DNA from: Amyelois transitella
Taxonomy: Eukaryota; Arthropoda; Insecta; Lepidoptera; Pyralidae
Assembly: GCF_032362555.1 (NCBI RefSeq)
Contig: NC_083513.1
Coordinates: 9,796,001 to 9,860,000, forward strand
Direction of reading: 5' to 3'
Length of the DNA: 64,000 nt
Part shown: piece after piece, positions 12,312-30,185 of the stretch
Layout: every line of letters begins with the position of its first letter
Position numbering within the stretch: the first letter of the stretch is position 1
Made by a program: the position numbers and the translations under genes
Notes under the pieces: generated by a model
Told to the model about the DNA's origin: nothing
What the model saw: the letters and a program-made list of their open reading frames with translations, nothing else
Database searches by the model: none

Positions 12312-13362
12312 GGTCACTACTAAAACACACTTATAACTCGCTCATTCTCTTTTTAAAACGATTCTCGTCATTTTTATTGCACAGAAAGAATGCAAGTGAT
12401 TAGCGGAGCGCCCGGCCCCCGCGGAGTCGCGCATGCGCGTCGCTATTTCAATTATTCATCGGGAATTCGAGATTCCCGTGACGTACCGTATCCCTCTATT
12501 TATTTCGCATGTATGTAGGTAAATAGTTAGCGTTCACGTACAGTGCATTGAAGATTTTTTTAAGGTATAGATAAGTAGGTTGAGTAGTATATTTTTATTT
12601 ATTTATTTACTAATTTATGTATACAGAAAATATCGAGACTGGCAAAATTACATAGGTTCTGCTTATATCAGCTTATTTATGCGATGAAATTTTTTTATTC
12701 TGATTTTAATATTATATTGTGATTCATATATGTATAAATTTTCTCTTGCCAGCTGTTAAAAACTTTGGTTTATGCTATCCGGAAGAAATAATCTGAATTT
12801 ACATAGATAAACGCATCAATTAAGACCCTTGGTTTATCATTCTTTTGGCGTATTCTATTCTAGGCCTATTCTACCAGGTAGTTAAGTCATCTTAAGTTAG
12901 TCCTATTCGCCTAGGTAAGTACCTAAGAGGTCGGAAATCGAGATTTACCCGTAATGTCAATTGTCCATTCACGTCTGACTTACGTGACCCTGCTAACACT
13001 CATAGTAACATATTAATTTGCCTGATGCACATGAGTTTCCCCTCTATGATTTTTCTTGTTGCAATATTGAGAAATGATTTTGAATTGGGATTCAATTCAA
13101 ACCTTCGTACGCATTTCGAGTCGGATACCTCAACTCTTCAGCTTTTGCTTGTGCCAAAACCTGAAGACTAGAAGCAGATCATAAAAATTAAAAAGGATTT
13201 CAAAATTTTTTCATATTTTGAGAATAATTGGCCATTATTAATTTAGCTCGGCGTTTGAATACCGTACAACCTAAATCTTGGCCTCATACTTTTGGAGAAA
13301 AAAATTGTTGATCGATTTGACATTGACAGCTGATTGTTTTCAAAGGTTTTCTTTTCTTTCAC
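12312..13362. other. divergent upstream region of the CHK-kinase-like gene
   Basis: No gene recognised. The first 150 bp are CpG-rich (GGAGCGCCCGGCCCCCGCGG near 12404) and probably hold the minus-strand promoter. The rest is AT-rich spacer. Confidence 0.5.
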
Positions 13363-13370
13363 CTTGCCAA

Positions 13371-14404
13371 TAGCGATGGGCGATTCTTGCTAAATATACG
13401 ATCGACTGAATCGAAAATCGCTCGCTCGCGCATTCGATTGTCGATTTAGTAGTTCCTCAGGCTGATTATTCGAATAACAATCGACAAACTACTAATTTAA
13501 TTACTATCCATAACTATACTACTATCTCTATACTCATCGCATATCAGCTAATATTCGTGTGCGTTAGGCGGCGTATTTTTCTGATTTGCGTGTGCGTGTG
13601 AATGTTAATATAGCATGTTGTTGTTGATATGAAATGAAACAGAAGACAAATAATCAAGGATTTTTTTTTGCTAAATAAAGTAAATGATATTGAGTCTACT
13701 GATCCGAGTCTGATCTGAACTCTGAATATTCATGCATGACTTTACAAACGATTTCAACGCGAAATATTACCATTTGTTTTTAAAATGTAAATCATATGAT
13801 TAATTCACGCACACATTATTACAACCCACAGTGTTACAACCCTATTGAATTGACAGGAAACAGGATATTTTATTCTGATTGGTTGATAAATACTTTGTTC
13901 TGATTGATTATCGTGAAAATAAGAACATCCGGCGAAAATTTAAAAAATAGAAGTCAAATTTGTTTTACGTAAGAGTATTTTAATAATTAAAGAAATAGCG
14001 TGGATTAATGTTACCCTGGGAGGCCAAAGTTACCCCGATCGACTGTATCCGATTTATTAAACTTTTTTACTATATAACTCTGGCCTATTATTCTACAGAA
14101 TAATGTATCAACACAACATCCACATAAACTACGATGTCGACAAACGATTGAACGTTCCGTTTATTGTAAGAACGTAGCGCAGGGCACGCACGCAACGCAC
14201 TTGGTAATCTTTTATACTACTATTTAGTAGTAATTGATTCGGTGCGCTAAAAAATAGTATTAAGGTAACCGCAGTCGTCGTCGCCCGCCGCACGCGTCGC
14301 ATTGGTCGATAACAATCGATTGACATCGATGATTATCGACTTTTATCGACTGCATTAAACAATCGACTGATTCGATAACTTTTAGTAGTAATCGCCCATC
14401 GCTA
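13371..14404. mobile_element. non-autonomous hAT-type DNA transposon, 1034 bp
   Basis: The ends are perfect 15-bp inverted repeats, TAGCGATGGGCGATT at 13371-13385 and its complement at 14390-14404. They are flanked by the same 8 bp, CTTGCCAA, at 13363-13370 and 14405-14412. An 8-bp target duplication with a TAGCGATGGGC-like terminus is diagnostic of the hAT superfamily. Both ends carry many ATCGAC/ATCGATT subterminal motifs, which could be transposase-binding sites. No transposase reading frame is present. The right end lies 152 bp before the ARL6IP4 start codon. Confidence 0.88.
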
Positions 14405-14555
14405 CTTGCCAATGGAAATTTGCATAGTAGGCAGAATAAGTTTTGATTTAGATTTTTTAGGAAGGATATTTATTTGTTCCCTTTAGAATATTGGCTTTTA
14501 GTGCTGTTAAATTTCGGTTACAAAAGAGTTATGCTCGTACATTCTCTGTATCGAT

Positions 14556-15441
14556 ATGGGAAAAGAAAAATCTAAAAAGCGGCATCGAAGTTCTAGCGAA
14601 GATAGTTCTAGTTCCAGTAGCTCAGATTCTTCTCATGAAAAGAAAAAGCTCCGGAAATTGAAGAAGAAATTAAAAAAGGAACAACGAAAAACTGAGAAAG
14701 CGTTAAAGAAAAAGCTGAGAGAGGAAAAGAAGAAGCTGAAAAAGAAACATAGGAGCAAGAGTTCGAGCGGCAGCCGCGATGAAAGCAATCTCGAAGAAAC
14801 GCCGGCGGATATACCGATAGGTGGAATTAAGCATTTCATATTTTCAAGTTTTTTATAACTCACACTAGGTATACAGTGTCAGTTGGTCATACACAGAATC
14901 TTGATTTTTTTTCAATCATGAAAACCTACATACTACTACTAAAACTACACTTAAATATATTTTCAGAACTAATGGAGAAATCTAAAGCTATGGCACCAAT
15001 GACCAAAGAAGAATGGGAGAAAAAGCAAAGTGTTGTCCGAAGAGTTCTGGATGAAGACACAGGAAGATATAGGTTATCCTATCTGTCTTATTTATTTAAA
15101 TCACATAATCGGTATACTTTTCTCAAAAGGACTTATAGGGTTTTTGCAATAGTTCACATATATATGCAAAATTTCATCAAAATCATCATATAAAAAAAAC
15201 ATATATATTTTCAGTTTATTAAATAATAATTAAAACTTTCATGAAATGTTATTTATGACATATATGGATGGATTAATTTGCTATCTCTCAGTGGTCCCTT
15301 GTTTTCAGGTTAATAAAAGGAGATGGAGAAGTTTTAGAAGAAATTGTGTCAAGAGATAGGCACAAGCAGATCAACAGACAAGCCACACAGGCTGACGGAG
15401 AATTCTTCCAATCCAACACTGTCCATAAGAAAGCTTCCTAG
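14556..15441 (+). CDS. ARL6IP4: ARL6IP4 (SR-25-like) nuclear protein
   Basis: Three exons: 14556-14820, 14967-15072, 15309-15441; 167 aa. The N-terminus is a serine tract followed by a very lysine-rich, coiled-coil-like stretch (residues about 25-72), expected to direct nuclear or nucleolar location. The C-terminal half carries the conserved family block: [19 protein letters not shown], then [19 protein letters not shown], ending in [17 protein letters not shown]6IP4 proteins are SR-like splicing-associated factors, named for binding ARL6. Here the arginine/serine region is short compared with vertebrate forms. Phases 1 and 2 at the two introns match exactly. An AATAAA lies 150 bp after the stop. 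Confidence 0.93.
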
Positions 15442-16410
15442 CTATTAAATAAGCTATTGTAAATAAGCAAACTTTGTTAGTCTTAAGACTGTCTTGCAAG
15501 CATTTATTAATTCTCTTTTTCAAAGAATGTGGTTTTGTTCTCTTTATTTCTTTTTCATTTTATTAAGTTCAGTTTTATTTAATAAATGTACATAGGATTT
15601 TAATGAAATTTTCCTGAAGGTAGACCATATTATCTAGTCTATAATTGAATTCTGAAATTATTGTTTTGCAAGTCTTGCTGACACCATCCTTCCTGGAGAG
15701 GCGCACAGTGTACAATTTTTTGACCATGATATTGCATTGTGAGTCTTTTTACATTAAACAACTCCCATCAGATATCAGCAACTTTTCCTTACCCATCGTT
15801 ACAATTCTAGTTGCCTGAAAGTGCAGGTTTCCTTAACCATGTTTTCCCTCATGTAGCTAGTGAGGATTGTAATTTTTCTTATATTTAAATTTTTCCTTAT
15901 TTTAGTTTTCATATTTTGCTAGAAAGTAGACTTATTTAAAATAATTCATGACGAAGAATTAAGTTGGTTGCAGACTGTTCTGAACCATCCACTCGTTTTC
16001 AATGGTAGGTTGGTTTCCAGCACTGAACTAAAAACTTACTGTTTACAGAAGTTACCGATGTCACTTTCATATGCTTTGCTCAGCCTATTTCCAAGTTGTG
16101 TCCGAATAATGTAAAGATTATTCACATTTGTTGAAATAAATCATACAATATTATGAAAATGTTTTATTCCAGATTGGCTTTATACCTAAATATCCTTAAT
16201 AAGACAACCAGGAAACTGAAATCAACTTTTTACACACCATGGCTTGGTTACCAAACGAAAGGGTTAAAAAAATGACAATATCAATTCAAGATATTTTTAA
16301 TCTCTTTACATACATACATTGTCTAATAAATAAATAAATTTGGTTCTTAGAACAGTAGCAAATATGTATTTACAACTTTAATTTCTCTACCTATATAAAT
16401 ATTACGTCGC
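15442..16410. other. convergent 3' region of ARL6IP4 and TXNDC5
   Basis: No gene recognised. It holds the 3' untranslated region of ARL6IP4 (+) and, from the other side, that of the TXNDC5-like gene, with TTTATT at 16163-16168 as a minus-strand AATAAA candidate. Confidence 0.5.
15591..15596 (+). terminator. poly-A signal of ARL6IP4 (candidate)
   Basis: AATAAA about 150 bp downstream of the ARL6IP4 stop, followed by TGTACATAGG. No other plus-strand AATAAA lies nearer the stop. Confidence 0.55.
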
Positions 16411-19400
16411 TTATAGTTCGTCTTTGGCTGTCGTTGGCTCCGAGACAACTTCGGCCTCTGTAGCAGCCTCGCCGCTCTCAGATAGTCCTAGCTGCTCATT
16501 GATTAGTGTAATAAGACTCTCCAATGGCCGTCCGCCGTGTTCCACTTGGATAATTTTCTTATGCTTGTATAATATTAGCGTTGGAAGACTGTTTATCTGT
16601 AAATAGAAAATGACACATATAAGTGCATTGTGATGTTAGTCTACGGGAATATGAACTTTGATGATTCTTCTCATCTGAAGTTGTTGCAGATCTTATCAAC
16701 TCATCATCATGATTATAGGCTTACCAGGGGCTCTTTAGCAAGTAGGTAAGAATGGGAAAAACAAGTGATGAATGATGACAGATATAAAAAAAAGCCTATG
16801 TCAAACCGGAAGATCTATATTTAACTGTTTTAATTTCTGAACTCAATATATTGCAATGGTTCTTGAGTTTATTCATTACAAAAATACAAACCTCTACTCT
16901 TTAATAATTATATTTGATAGTTAGGCTGTCTACTCCGCAAGGGATAATATTTAAGTATGTATGTACATACATATGGTCACGTCTATATCCCTTGTGGGGT
17001 AGACAGAGCCAACAGTCTTGAAAAGACTGAATGGCCACGTTCAGCTATTTGGCTTAATGATGGAATTGGGATTCAAATAGCCCATCGCCTAAAAAAAGAA
17101 TCCCAAGTAAGTAAGCCTACCCCTTAGTCGCCTTTTACGACATCCATGGGAAAGAGATGGAGTGGTCCTATTCTTTTTTGTATTGGTGCCGGGAACCACA
17201 CGGCACGGTATGTATGTGCATCTAATCAAATTCATCTGCCTCCACTTGTAATCTAGCCTTCACCTTTTCAGTGTCGCAGACGGGTTTGGAGCGCACGCAG
17301 TCCACGTCGGCGATGAGCACGCGGCTCTCGTTCAGAAACCGCTCACCCAGCTTCAGCCAGAGCGGGCTCAGCTGCATGCAATGTGCGCACCTGGAACAAA
17401 ATACACTTTGATTGTATTTTGTTCTTTAAATTATCAAATGAAATAACCTACTATGATTATATTTCTCTAATTTTGTTCGCAAGGTTCGCAAAGAAACTAG
17501 TAACTTTCTAGACAAAGAAAAAAAAAATTTGGAAAAATTTCTTTGGAAAACTGTTGCATTTGTAATTAAACTGTAAACTATGACATCCTTACTTCTTCTG
17601 TTATTCAAAAGCAGTACAAGTCCACAATTTCCCATTGTACCATGAGACTAATTTAGAAATTGATACCAGTGTAGAAAGGAAGCTGAGTAGAAAATTATGC
17701 TGTCAGCCAATACAAAAACATGAGAAAGAGAATGACTTACCATGGGGCAAAATAATTTATGAAAACCAAATCTTTTTCAAGGAATGTTTCGAACGTCTCC
17801 TCAGAAATCCTGGCCACAGGCAATGCTTTCTTTTTCTTCATAAACTTCTCTGGGTCGTGATTCTCCGCTAATAACATTTTCTCCACATAAGCCTTCAAAT
17901 CTTCTATGTTCTTACCCAAGTTCATATTGGCGTCGCCCATCTGTTAAATTTATAAAAAAAATTGTTGGACACAGCCGACCGCATATGAACATAGTGAGAA
18001 AAATCAGTCGATAAATAAGTTGATTTATAAGTGCATACTCCATAGGTTTAAAATTCAATAATTTTAGTTAGCGATCCAAATACACATTGTTCACTACGTT
18101 CTTTTACTTCCCCACATACTAGGTCATAAGAAATATAGTAAATATCATGTTTTCCTATTAGAATCTTATTAGAATTCATCAACTAAACTAAAAAACTAAA
18201 ACAAAGGTAAGTTTATGTCAGCTACCTTAGTGCAACTTCATCAGGCACTGAGCTTTGAACCTAAGAATCCTATGATGACAGGATTGATAGGTATACTCAC
18301 AATTCTTCCATTGACTATCCACAATAACAGTGGGTACTGTTTGATATCAAAGTTCTTGCACGTCATGTCATTCTCCATGCAGTTCACTTTGCCAATTTGA
18401 ATGTACTCATTGTGTGCATACTGTACTGCCAACTCGGCCCAGAGAGGAGCCAGTTTCTGTAATCATAATATAAACATAATTTATATGGAACAAATCACAC
18501 AGAGACCATCAGTGTTCGAATCGATAAGGAGCCCTATTTATAAAATGCTTAATATGCACTTGGGAGGCAGAAGTACAAATCCCACCTATACCATATACCA
18601 ATGACTCCTATAGAAAACCTTAATTTCTGAATAAAATATTGATTGTGACTCTATTTTTCTGAGTTGTTCGAGTGGTAATTAATCTTAAAACATCTTAAGG
18701 AAACCTGCACCACATTCAAGCAACTGAATGTCTGCTCAATAGTAAAAGTGGAAACTAATATAATAAAAATAGAATTTATGCAAATTGTGAGTACTAAAAT
18801 TACCTGCGACGCCTTGCACCAAGGTGCATAAAACATGACAAAATGTTGCCCTTTTGATATAAATTTCTCAATGTTCTGATCAGTCAGGTATGCCATGCCG
18901 CTGTATATCTTAACTTCACTGGATTCTTTCCTCTTCATTTCCTGATATGTGAAATAAATATGAATATTTTTTTTTAAGAATTGGACATTATTAATTTTGA
19001 CAATACTTGATATTTTGCTACATTTATAATAAATGTATTTATATTTTTTATTCAAAGATGAATTAAGTATTTATTTCTTTCTTTCTACTTTATTCACTAT
19101 TTTTCTTTATTTCATGGCTTATTTGTGTTCAGTATAAAAGAGGCTGGGATGAAAAATGCCAGCCTCTCTCTCTCTCCTTTCATCTATACCTCAAGAATAG
19201 GAAAAGAATATAAACAAGACTAAGCCAGGGCAATGTTTTAGAACAAATCTTTAGGATAAGTTACACATTATAAGTTATACCTCTAACTTCATAGTGAAGA
19301 CATCACTCAGGAACAAAGTCAAAGAAGGCAGGTCCCTTGTTCCTTGGTACTCCACTGGGGTAAATGTGTTCTTGTGGAAATAAAGCAATGTCGGGTATCC

Positions 19401-20074
19401 TGAAATGTTTGGGTCAAAAATAAATTATTGATAATGTCAACAGCTTAATAGTGACTCTACATTTATAAGTAGTGGTGTTTGATGTCATTAAGTTATTCAT
19501 ACATACATACATATAATCATGTCTATATACCTTCCTGGGTAGACAGCCAACAGTCTTGAAATTACATTCAGCTGTTTGGCTTATTGATAGGATAGAATAG
19601 ATATTGAAAAAGTGACAGGTTGCTAGCCCATCCCAAAAATCCCAAGTTTATAATCCTATCCCTAGTCCGCGCTTTACAGTTCCTATTGATTATTATTATT
19701 TGACAAACCTGTGATATCGTTATCATTGCATAGTTTTGGATGCACAGTGCAGTCCACTTGAGCTATTGCAAATTTGGATCCTTTCGTATTTACAAGTTCA
19801 GCTAACTCTTGCCATATTGGATAGAACGAGGTGCAATGACTACACCTGGAATTATTGTAAGAGTTAGATGCTGTAGTTCAAATCAATCATCATCACAATC
19901 AAGCACAATAACATGAAAACCCTACCAAGGGGCGTAGAATAAGATGAAATTTCCGTCCATTTCTTCAATTCGTTGTTTAAAATTATTTGAGTCATATTCC
20001 AGAACAATATTTTCTTCAGGTGCCACAAAATACGGTAAAAATAGAAAACAAATTGCTGCCAATTTGTTACGCAT
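16411..20074 (-). CDS. TXNDC5: three-domain thioredoxin ER protein (TXNDC5/ERp46, Pretaporter type)
   Basis: Eight exons: 20074-19926, 19845-19709, 19399-19281, 18941-18804, 18456-18301, 17940-17741, 17390-17264, 16596-16411; 403 aa. A short hydrophobic signal peptide (LAAICFLFLPYF) is followed by three thioredoxin domains with active-site segments WCSHC (C51, C54), WCKAS (C177, S180) and WCAHC (C301, C304). The C-terminus is KDEL, the ER-retrieval signal. Relatives act as protein disulfide isomerases in the ER lumen; the Drosophila orthologue Pretaporter is also reported as a ligand of the phagocytic receptor Draper. The middle domain has lost the second cysteine, so it should not complete a two-cysteine redox cycle. 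Two of the exon junctions split the Trp-Cys of an active site. The gene is head to head with warts, 1.35 kb away. Confidence 0.93.
16955..17213 (-). mobile_element. ATGT-tailed SINE-like repeat, full length
   Basis: A reversed copy with tail ATGTATGTACATACATATG at its left and GTGCCGGGAACCACACGGCA at its right. It sits in the last TXNDC5 intron, in the same orientation as that gene. Confidence 0.7.
19499..19679 (-). mobile_element. ATGT-tailed SINE-like repeat, truncated
   Basis: It has the CATACATACATA tail and GGGTAGACAGCCAACAGTC but breaks off after the ATCCCTAGTCCGCGC segment. Located in TXNDC5 intron 2. Confidence 0.6.
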
Positions 20075-21427
20075 TGTGGTTTTTGAGAAGTGTGAAATCT
20101 TTAAAATTTGTATTATATGTCCTAGTTTACGTACTATAGTTGATGTACTTTATTTTAAGTCATTTTATTTTGCAATACTTCTTTAGGTTTCACAAATTTT
20201 TATTTCATACGAATACGAAAACATCGATTCAAGTTCCAAATATCTACAATGTTTTCATTTTCTTTGACAATGACATTTGCTTCACATACTATAATAGACA
20301 AGCAAAATTTTTTAATCTTTGCTTTGCTTCTTCAAAGAAAAGAAATGTAGCCTCTTTTCTATGAACGGCAAATATTTCTCGTTTAGGAACCGGCGCTATA
20401 TAATTTTTGTCAGAATTATTATTTTATTCAACCCAAAATTGAACAAAGTTTAACCTGTTCATAGAAATTATAACATTATATAATAATTATATTGCAATTA
20501 TAATTATCAATTTGTTTAACTTTCTTAATTTTATTTTGATTCAGATTGAAAAAATTTAACTTTTTAAATTGCCTATTTCTGAACATAAAAAAATGGTAAT
20601 TCTTCAAAATGGTCGCTTTGTATGGTTTGCCAACTTGCATGTCTGTGTTTCAGAGTTCTTTGTTTTCATGACTTGTTTTAAATTGTAACATTTAGATCAA
20701 TGTATATTTGATTTCTCCGTTGCATGTTTCATAAATGGACTTTCGTTCCCAAATCAATAATAGTGCAGTGCAAGAAAGATGTCATCGGTAATGTGAGAGC
20801 TCCAGTCTATAATTTTTATTTTACGGGATTATGACGTTTGTATTTCTAAATCGACATTAAAGCAAGTAAGAATTAAAAGGTAAATCAATTATTTAATGCT
20901 ATCTATTGCGAAGAACATACCAAACAGGTATACGAAACAAAGCAGTCTCTAATTTTGGCATTCCATAGTTCTATGTCATGATAGAATCGTGTTGAACATT
21001 CTTTTCGTTTGTTTAGATTGTCTGCCTCTACTAGAATAATATGTGTGATAATATAATTTTGTGTTCACTAATTCAATAGCGACTAGGCAAATTTGTTTGT
21101 TTTGAAGCTGCATATGTCTGGGTGTAGTTTCAAACATCAGTCCATACATTTATTTCTGAAAGTCTGAACTGTAATCAAGTATTGTATAATTTGTTTTGTT
21201 TCAGTGCCAATCAAGATATTTACTGTCATGAGCTAAAAACAAACTAACAAGAGATTTCCAGAAGAAAACAATAAATCATCCAATAACTAAAGCTAACGTG
21301 ACTGTGAACTGCATATGTGTGATAGTGTATAAATGCGTGACAAATTAACTGTTATGTGTGAATGGTGTAGTATGTTCATGTGATGGGAGGCGTGGGGTAA
21401 GAGGTGAGGCGCTCGGGCGCGGGCGCC
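20075..21427. promoter_or_regulatory. shared upstream region of TXNDC5 and warts
   Basis: Head-to-head spacer that must contain both promoters. A plausible untranslated warts exon ends at the GTAATG donor after 20787, spliced to the acceptor TTTGTTTCAG at 21204. This is inferred from the splice motifs only. No TATA box or known element could be assigned. Confidence 0.4.
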
Positions 21428-27882
<6,455 letters not shown>

Positions 27883-28621
27883 TTTGTCAGGTAGGAGGGG
27901 CGGAAATATATCTGATGATATAGACTCTAATGCGAATATTATGCAGAAAGTTTATATCAATTTTGGTTGTATGATTATTGTTCGAGTAGCTTTTGATGAT
28001 AGATTACCTTTTATTGGAACATGAAAATATATACAATTTGTTATAAAGCCATTCACATTTGAATTGAATAAAACTGGCTGTATATTGTATCACAAAATTA
28101 CTGAGAGGACACATGCTTATGTCAAATTGTGTTGAGAGCAATGATCCCACTTCTGATGGCTAAAAATAATAATAAAGATACTTAATAAATAATTAGATAG
28201 CAAAATATATGATCGGAGAGTTAAACACCAGTGTTCTAGAAAAGGCCTGAAGTGTGATTGAGATTCATGTAGTGACAAGATTGGGATCATCGTTGTATTG
28301 GATGACTGGGATGTATTTTTTTTTACTCAAAATAGGGTTTGTACAATGAGAGATATTTTCGCCTCGTACATCTGAAACAAGCGTTCGCGCCTTATCGTCG
28401 TGGCAGTGACAATGGACACTTGACAAATAGAACTTTACAAAGTGTGTGTGCCTAAACTCTCTCTCTATTAAAACATTAGATATTTGTAACGTAACATATT
28501 TAAAAATAATTAAAAACGTATTGTTAATAATCCCGGTGATAATGCTGTAATATTGTATCGTTATGTATTTGTAAGAGTATTCGTATTCGATTGTAAAATA
28601 ATGTGTAACGGATGGGCGCTG

Positions 28622-28627
28622 AATAAA
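28622..28627 (+). terminator. candidate warts poly-A signal
   Basis: AATAAA in GCTGAATAAAGGTGACA, 740 bp after the warts stop. An earlier AATAAA at 28067 and a later one at 30122 are alternatives. Confidence 0.35.
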
Positions 28628-28854
28628 GGTGACATTCACGTCATACCTCCTACTCGGAAAATAATTTGATTCCAGGAATGGATGCTGGCATGGTCGCCAT
28701 GTAGTGACGGATAACTGAATGATGCAAGGTTTTGTTAACGTTAAACATACGTTAACAATTGTATTAACGGACTTAAAATTGGGTCGCTGCATAATGAGCT
28801 GCTAGCTCAAGCTAATGACACCTATATTCTCAAATTCAGTAACAAATATTAGTA

Positions 28855-28990
28855 TAGGACCAGCCTCCGTAGCAAGGCACGCGCGACGCCCTTTTTTATC
28901 GCGCCAAAATCTGTCTCTGTCCAGTTTCAAGTCATAATAAAAGTGAAAAAGCGGTAGTTTTTCGCGCGATAGAAACGGCGTCGCGCGAAT
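28855..28990. mobile_element. palindromic MITE-like element
   Basis: The ends GCACGCGCGACGCC and GGCGTCGCGCG are inverted, with inner TATCGCGC and its mirrored counterpart. The whole block can fold on itself. A second copy is at 52395-52523 and a half copy is near 47095. Confidence 0.65.
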
Positions 28991-30185
28991 TATGCCCCGG
29001 AGACAGATGTACATAAAAAGTGACTGAAACTTCAAATTATTTTAATTTCGATTTTGTTAGTTGGAAACTCTTTTGATTCTTGTGGTCATATAAAGTTATG
29101 ATTTCTGACTACCATTTTTGCTTTAAAACAAGTTTGACACTTTAGTGTAACGCCAAATTAGAAAGCTTGTGTATTTGGCGTGAGTGGTGGCGTTACGTTG
29201 AGACACAAGTTATCTTTTTTTAATGCATTAAAAGCTTAAGTTAAATTACCAATGTTTAATATGGTTAGGATTTATTTATTTAACAGTCTATGAACTCAAG
29301 TTTATAAGTACAGAAAAGAAATGAGTACAAAGGTGAAGCTAGATTGTGAAGAAATTTAACTTGGCTTCTATATTTTGGTGTTTAAATTTTTAGTATATTT
29401 TCGAGTAGGAGAATGGTCGTGTCGCTTGTACTTTTAAAGTGTTGGTGCTTGGCGCGGCAACGCCGCAGTCCGTTCAGTGTATACTATTTTTGTAATTAGA
29501 GAAATTATTTATAAAATAAGAACAAGCTTATTTGAATTAGCGAATTATTTGATATTGTCATTATATTTTCTTATGTATTTATCGAGATAGTTCGCGAATG
29601 TGTGTTTGTTTATATTATATAAAACGGTAAATCAGTAATTTATGAAGTCACCTTACAGTACGGGCGTTTTTCGCCGGCTCAACGCGTGTGCCTTATATTC
29701 AACGTATAAATATTTATACATACATATATCTGTCGGTAGTTTAATACTTTCGTAAAAAAAACTAGAATATATTTTGATAAATCATGCAGCGAGTGCAATA
29801 TAATATTTATTAACACAATTCGTACTCACATTAACTTGTTGAAGCATATTTAGTTGTCGACTGAATCTGTAGATGTATTCTCAAATTATTTATACTTTGA
29901 TGTCACATAGCGTTCATCGTCAGTCATTTTTTAATATTATTTATAAACAAACAACTTAGTAATGTTTTAACTAACAATATCCATAATGTAGATGAGAAAT
30001 GAACATGAAACAACAAGCGGTGAGATGTGTACAGCGATTCAAGTCACTTCAACATTGATCGTGTTACTGAATGTAAATTGTTTTATTTTGAAATAAGACG
30101 TGCTTATAAGGAGTAAATGAAAATAAAATATGGGATTTTGTTACATTTAATCGTTTGACCCTACACCGTTTTAGATTTTTATAGA

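Larger units (their letters stand above)
27883..30185. other. warts 3' untranslated region and convergent spacer
   Basis: No coding sequence recognised. Plus-strand AATAAA motifs occur at 28067-28072, 28622-28627 and 30122-30127, so warts could use several 3' ends. Minus-strand AATAAA at 30082-30087 is a candidate for the convergent BPHL gene, so the two transcripts may meet or overlap near 30.1 kb. Confidence 0.5.

Noticed and set aside
14129-14326. 65-aa open frame on the minus strand
   Set aside because: It lies wholly inside the hAT-type element, and shows no transposase or other family features.
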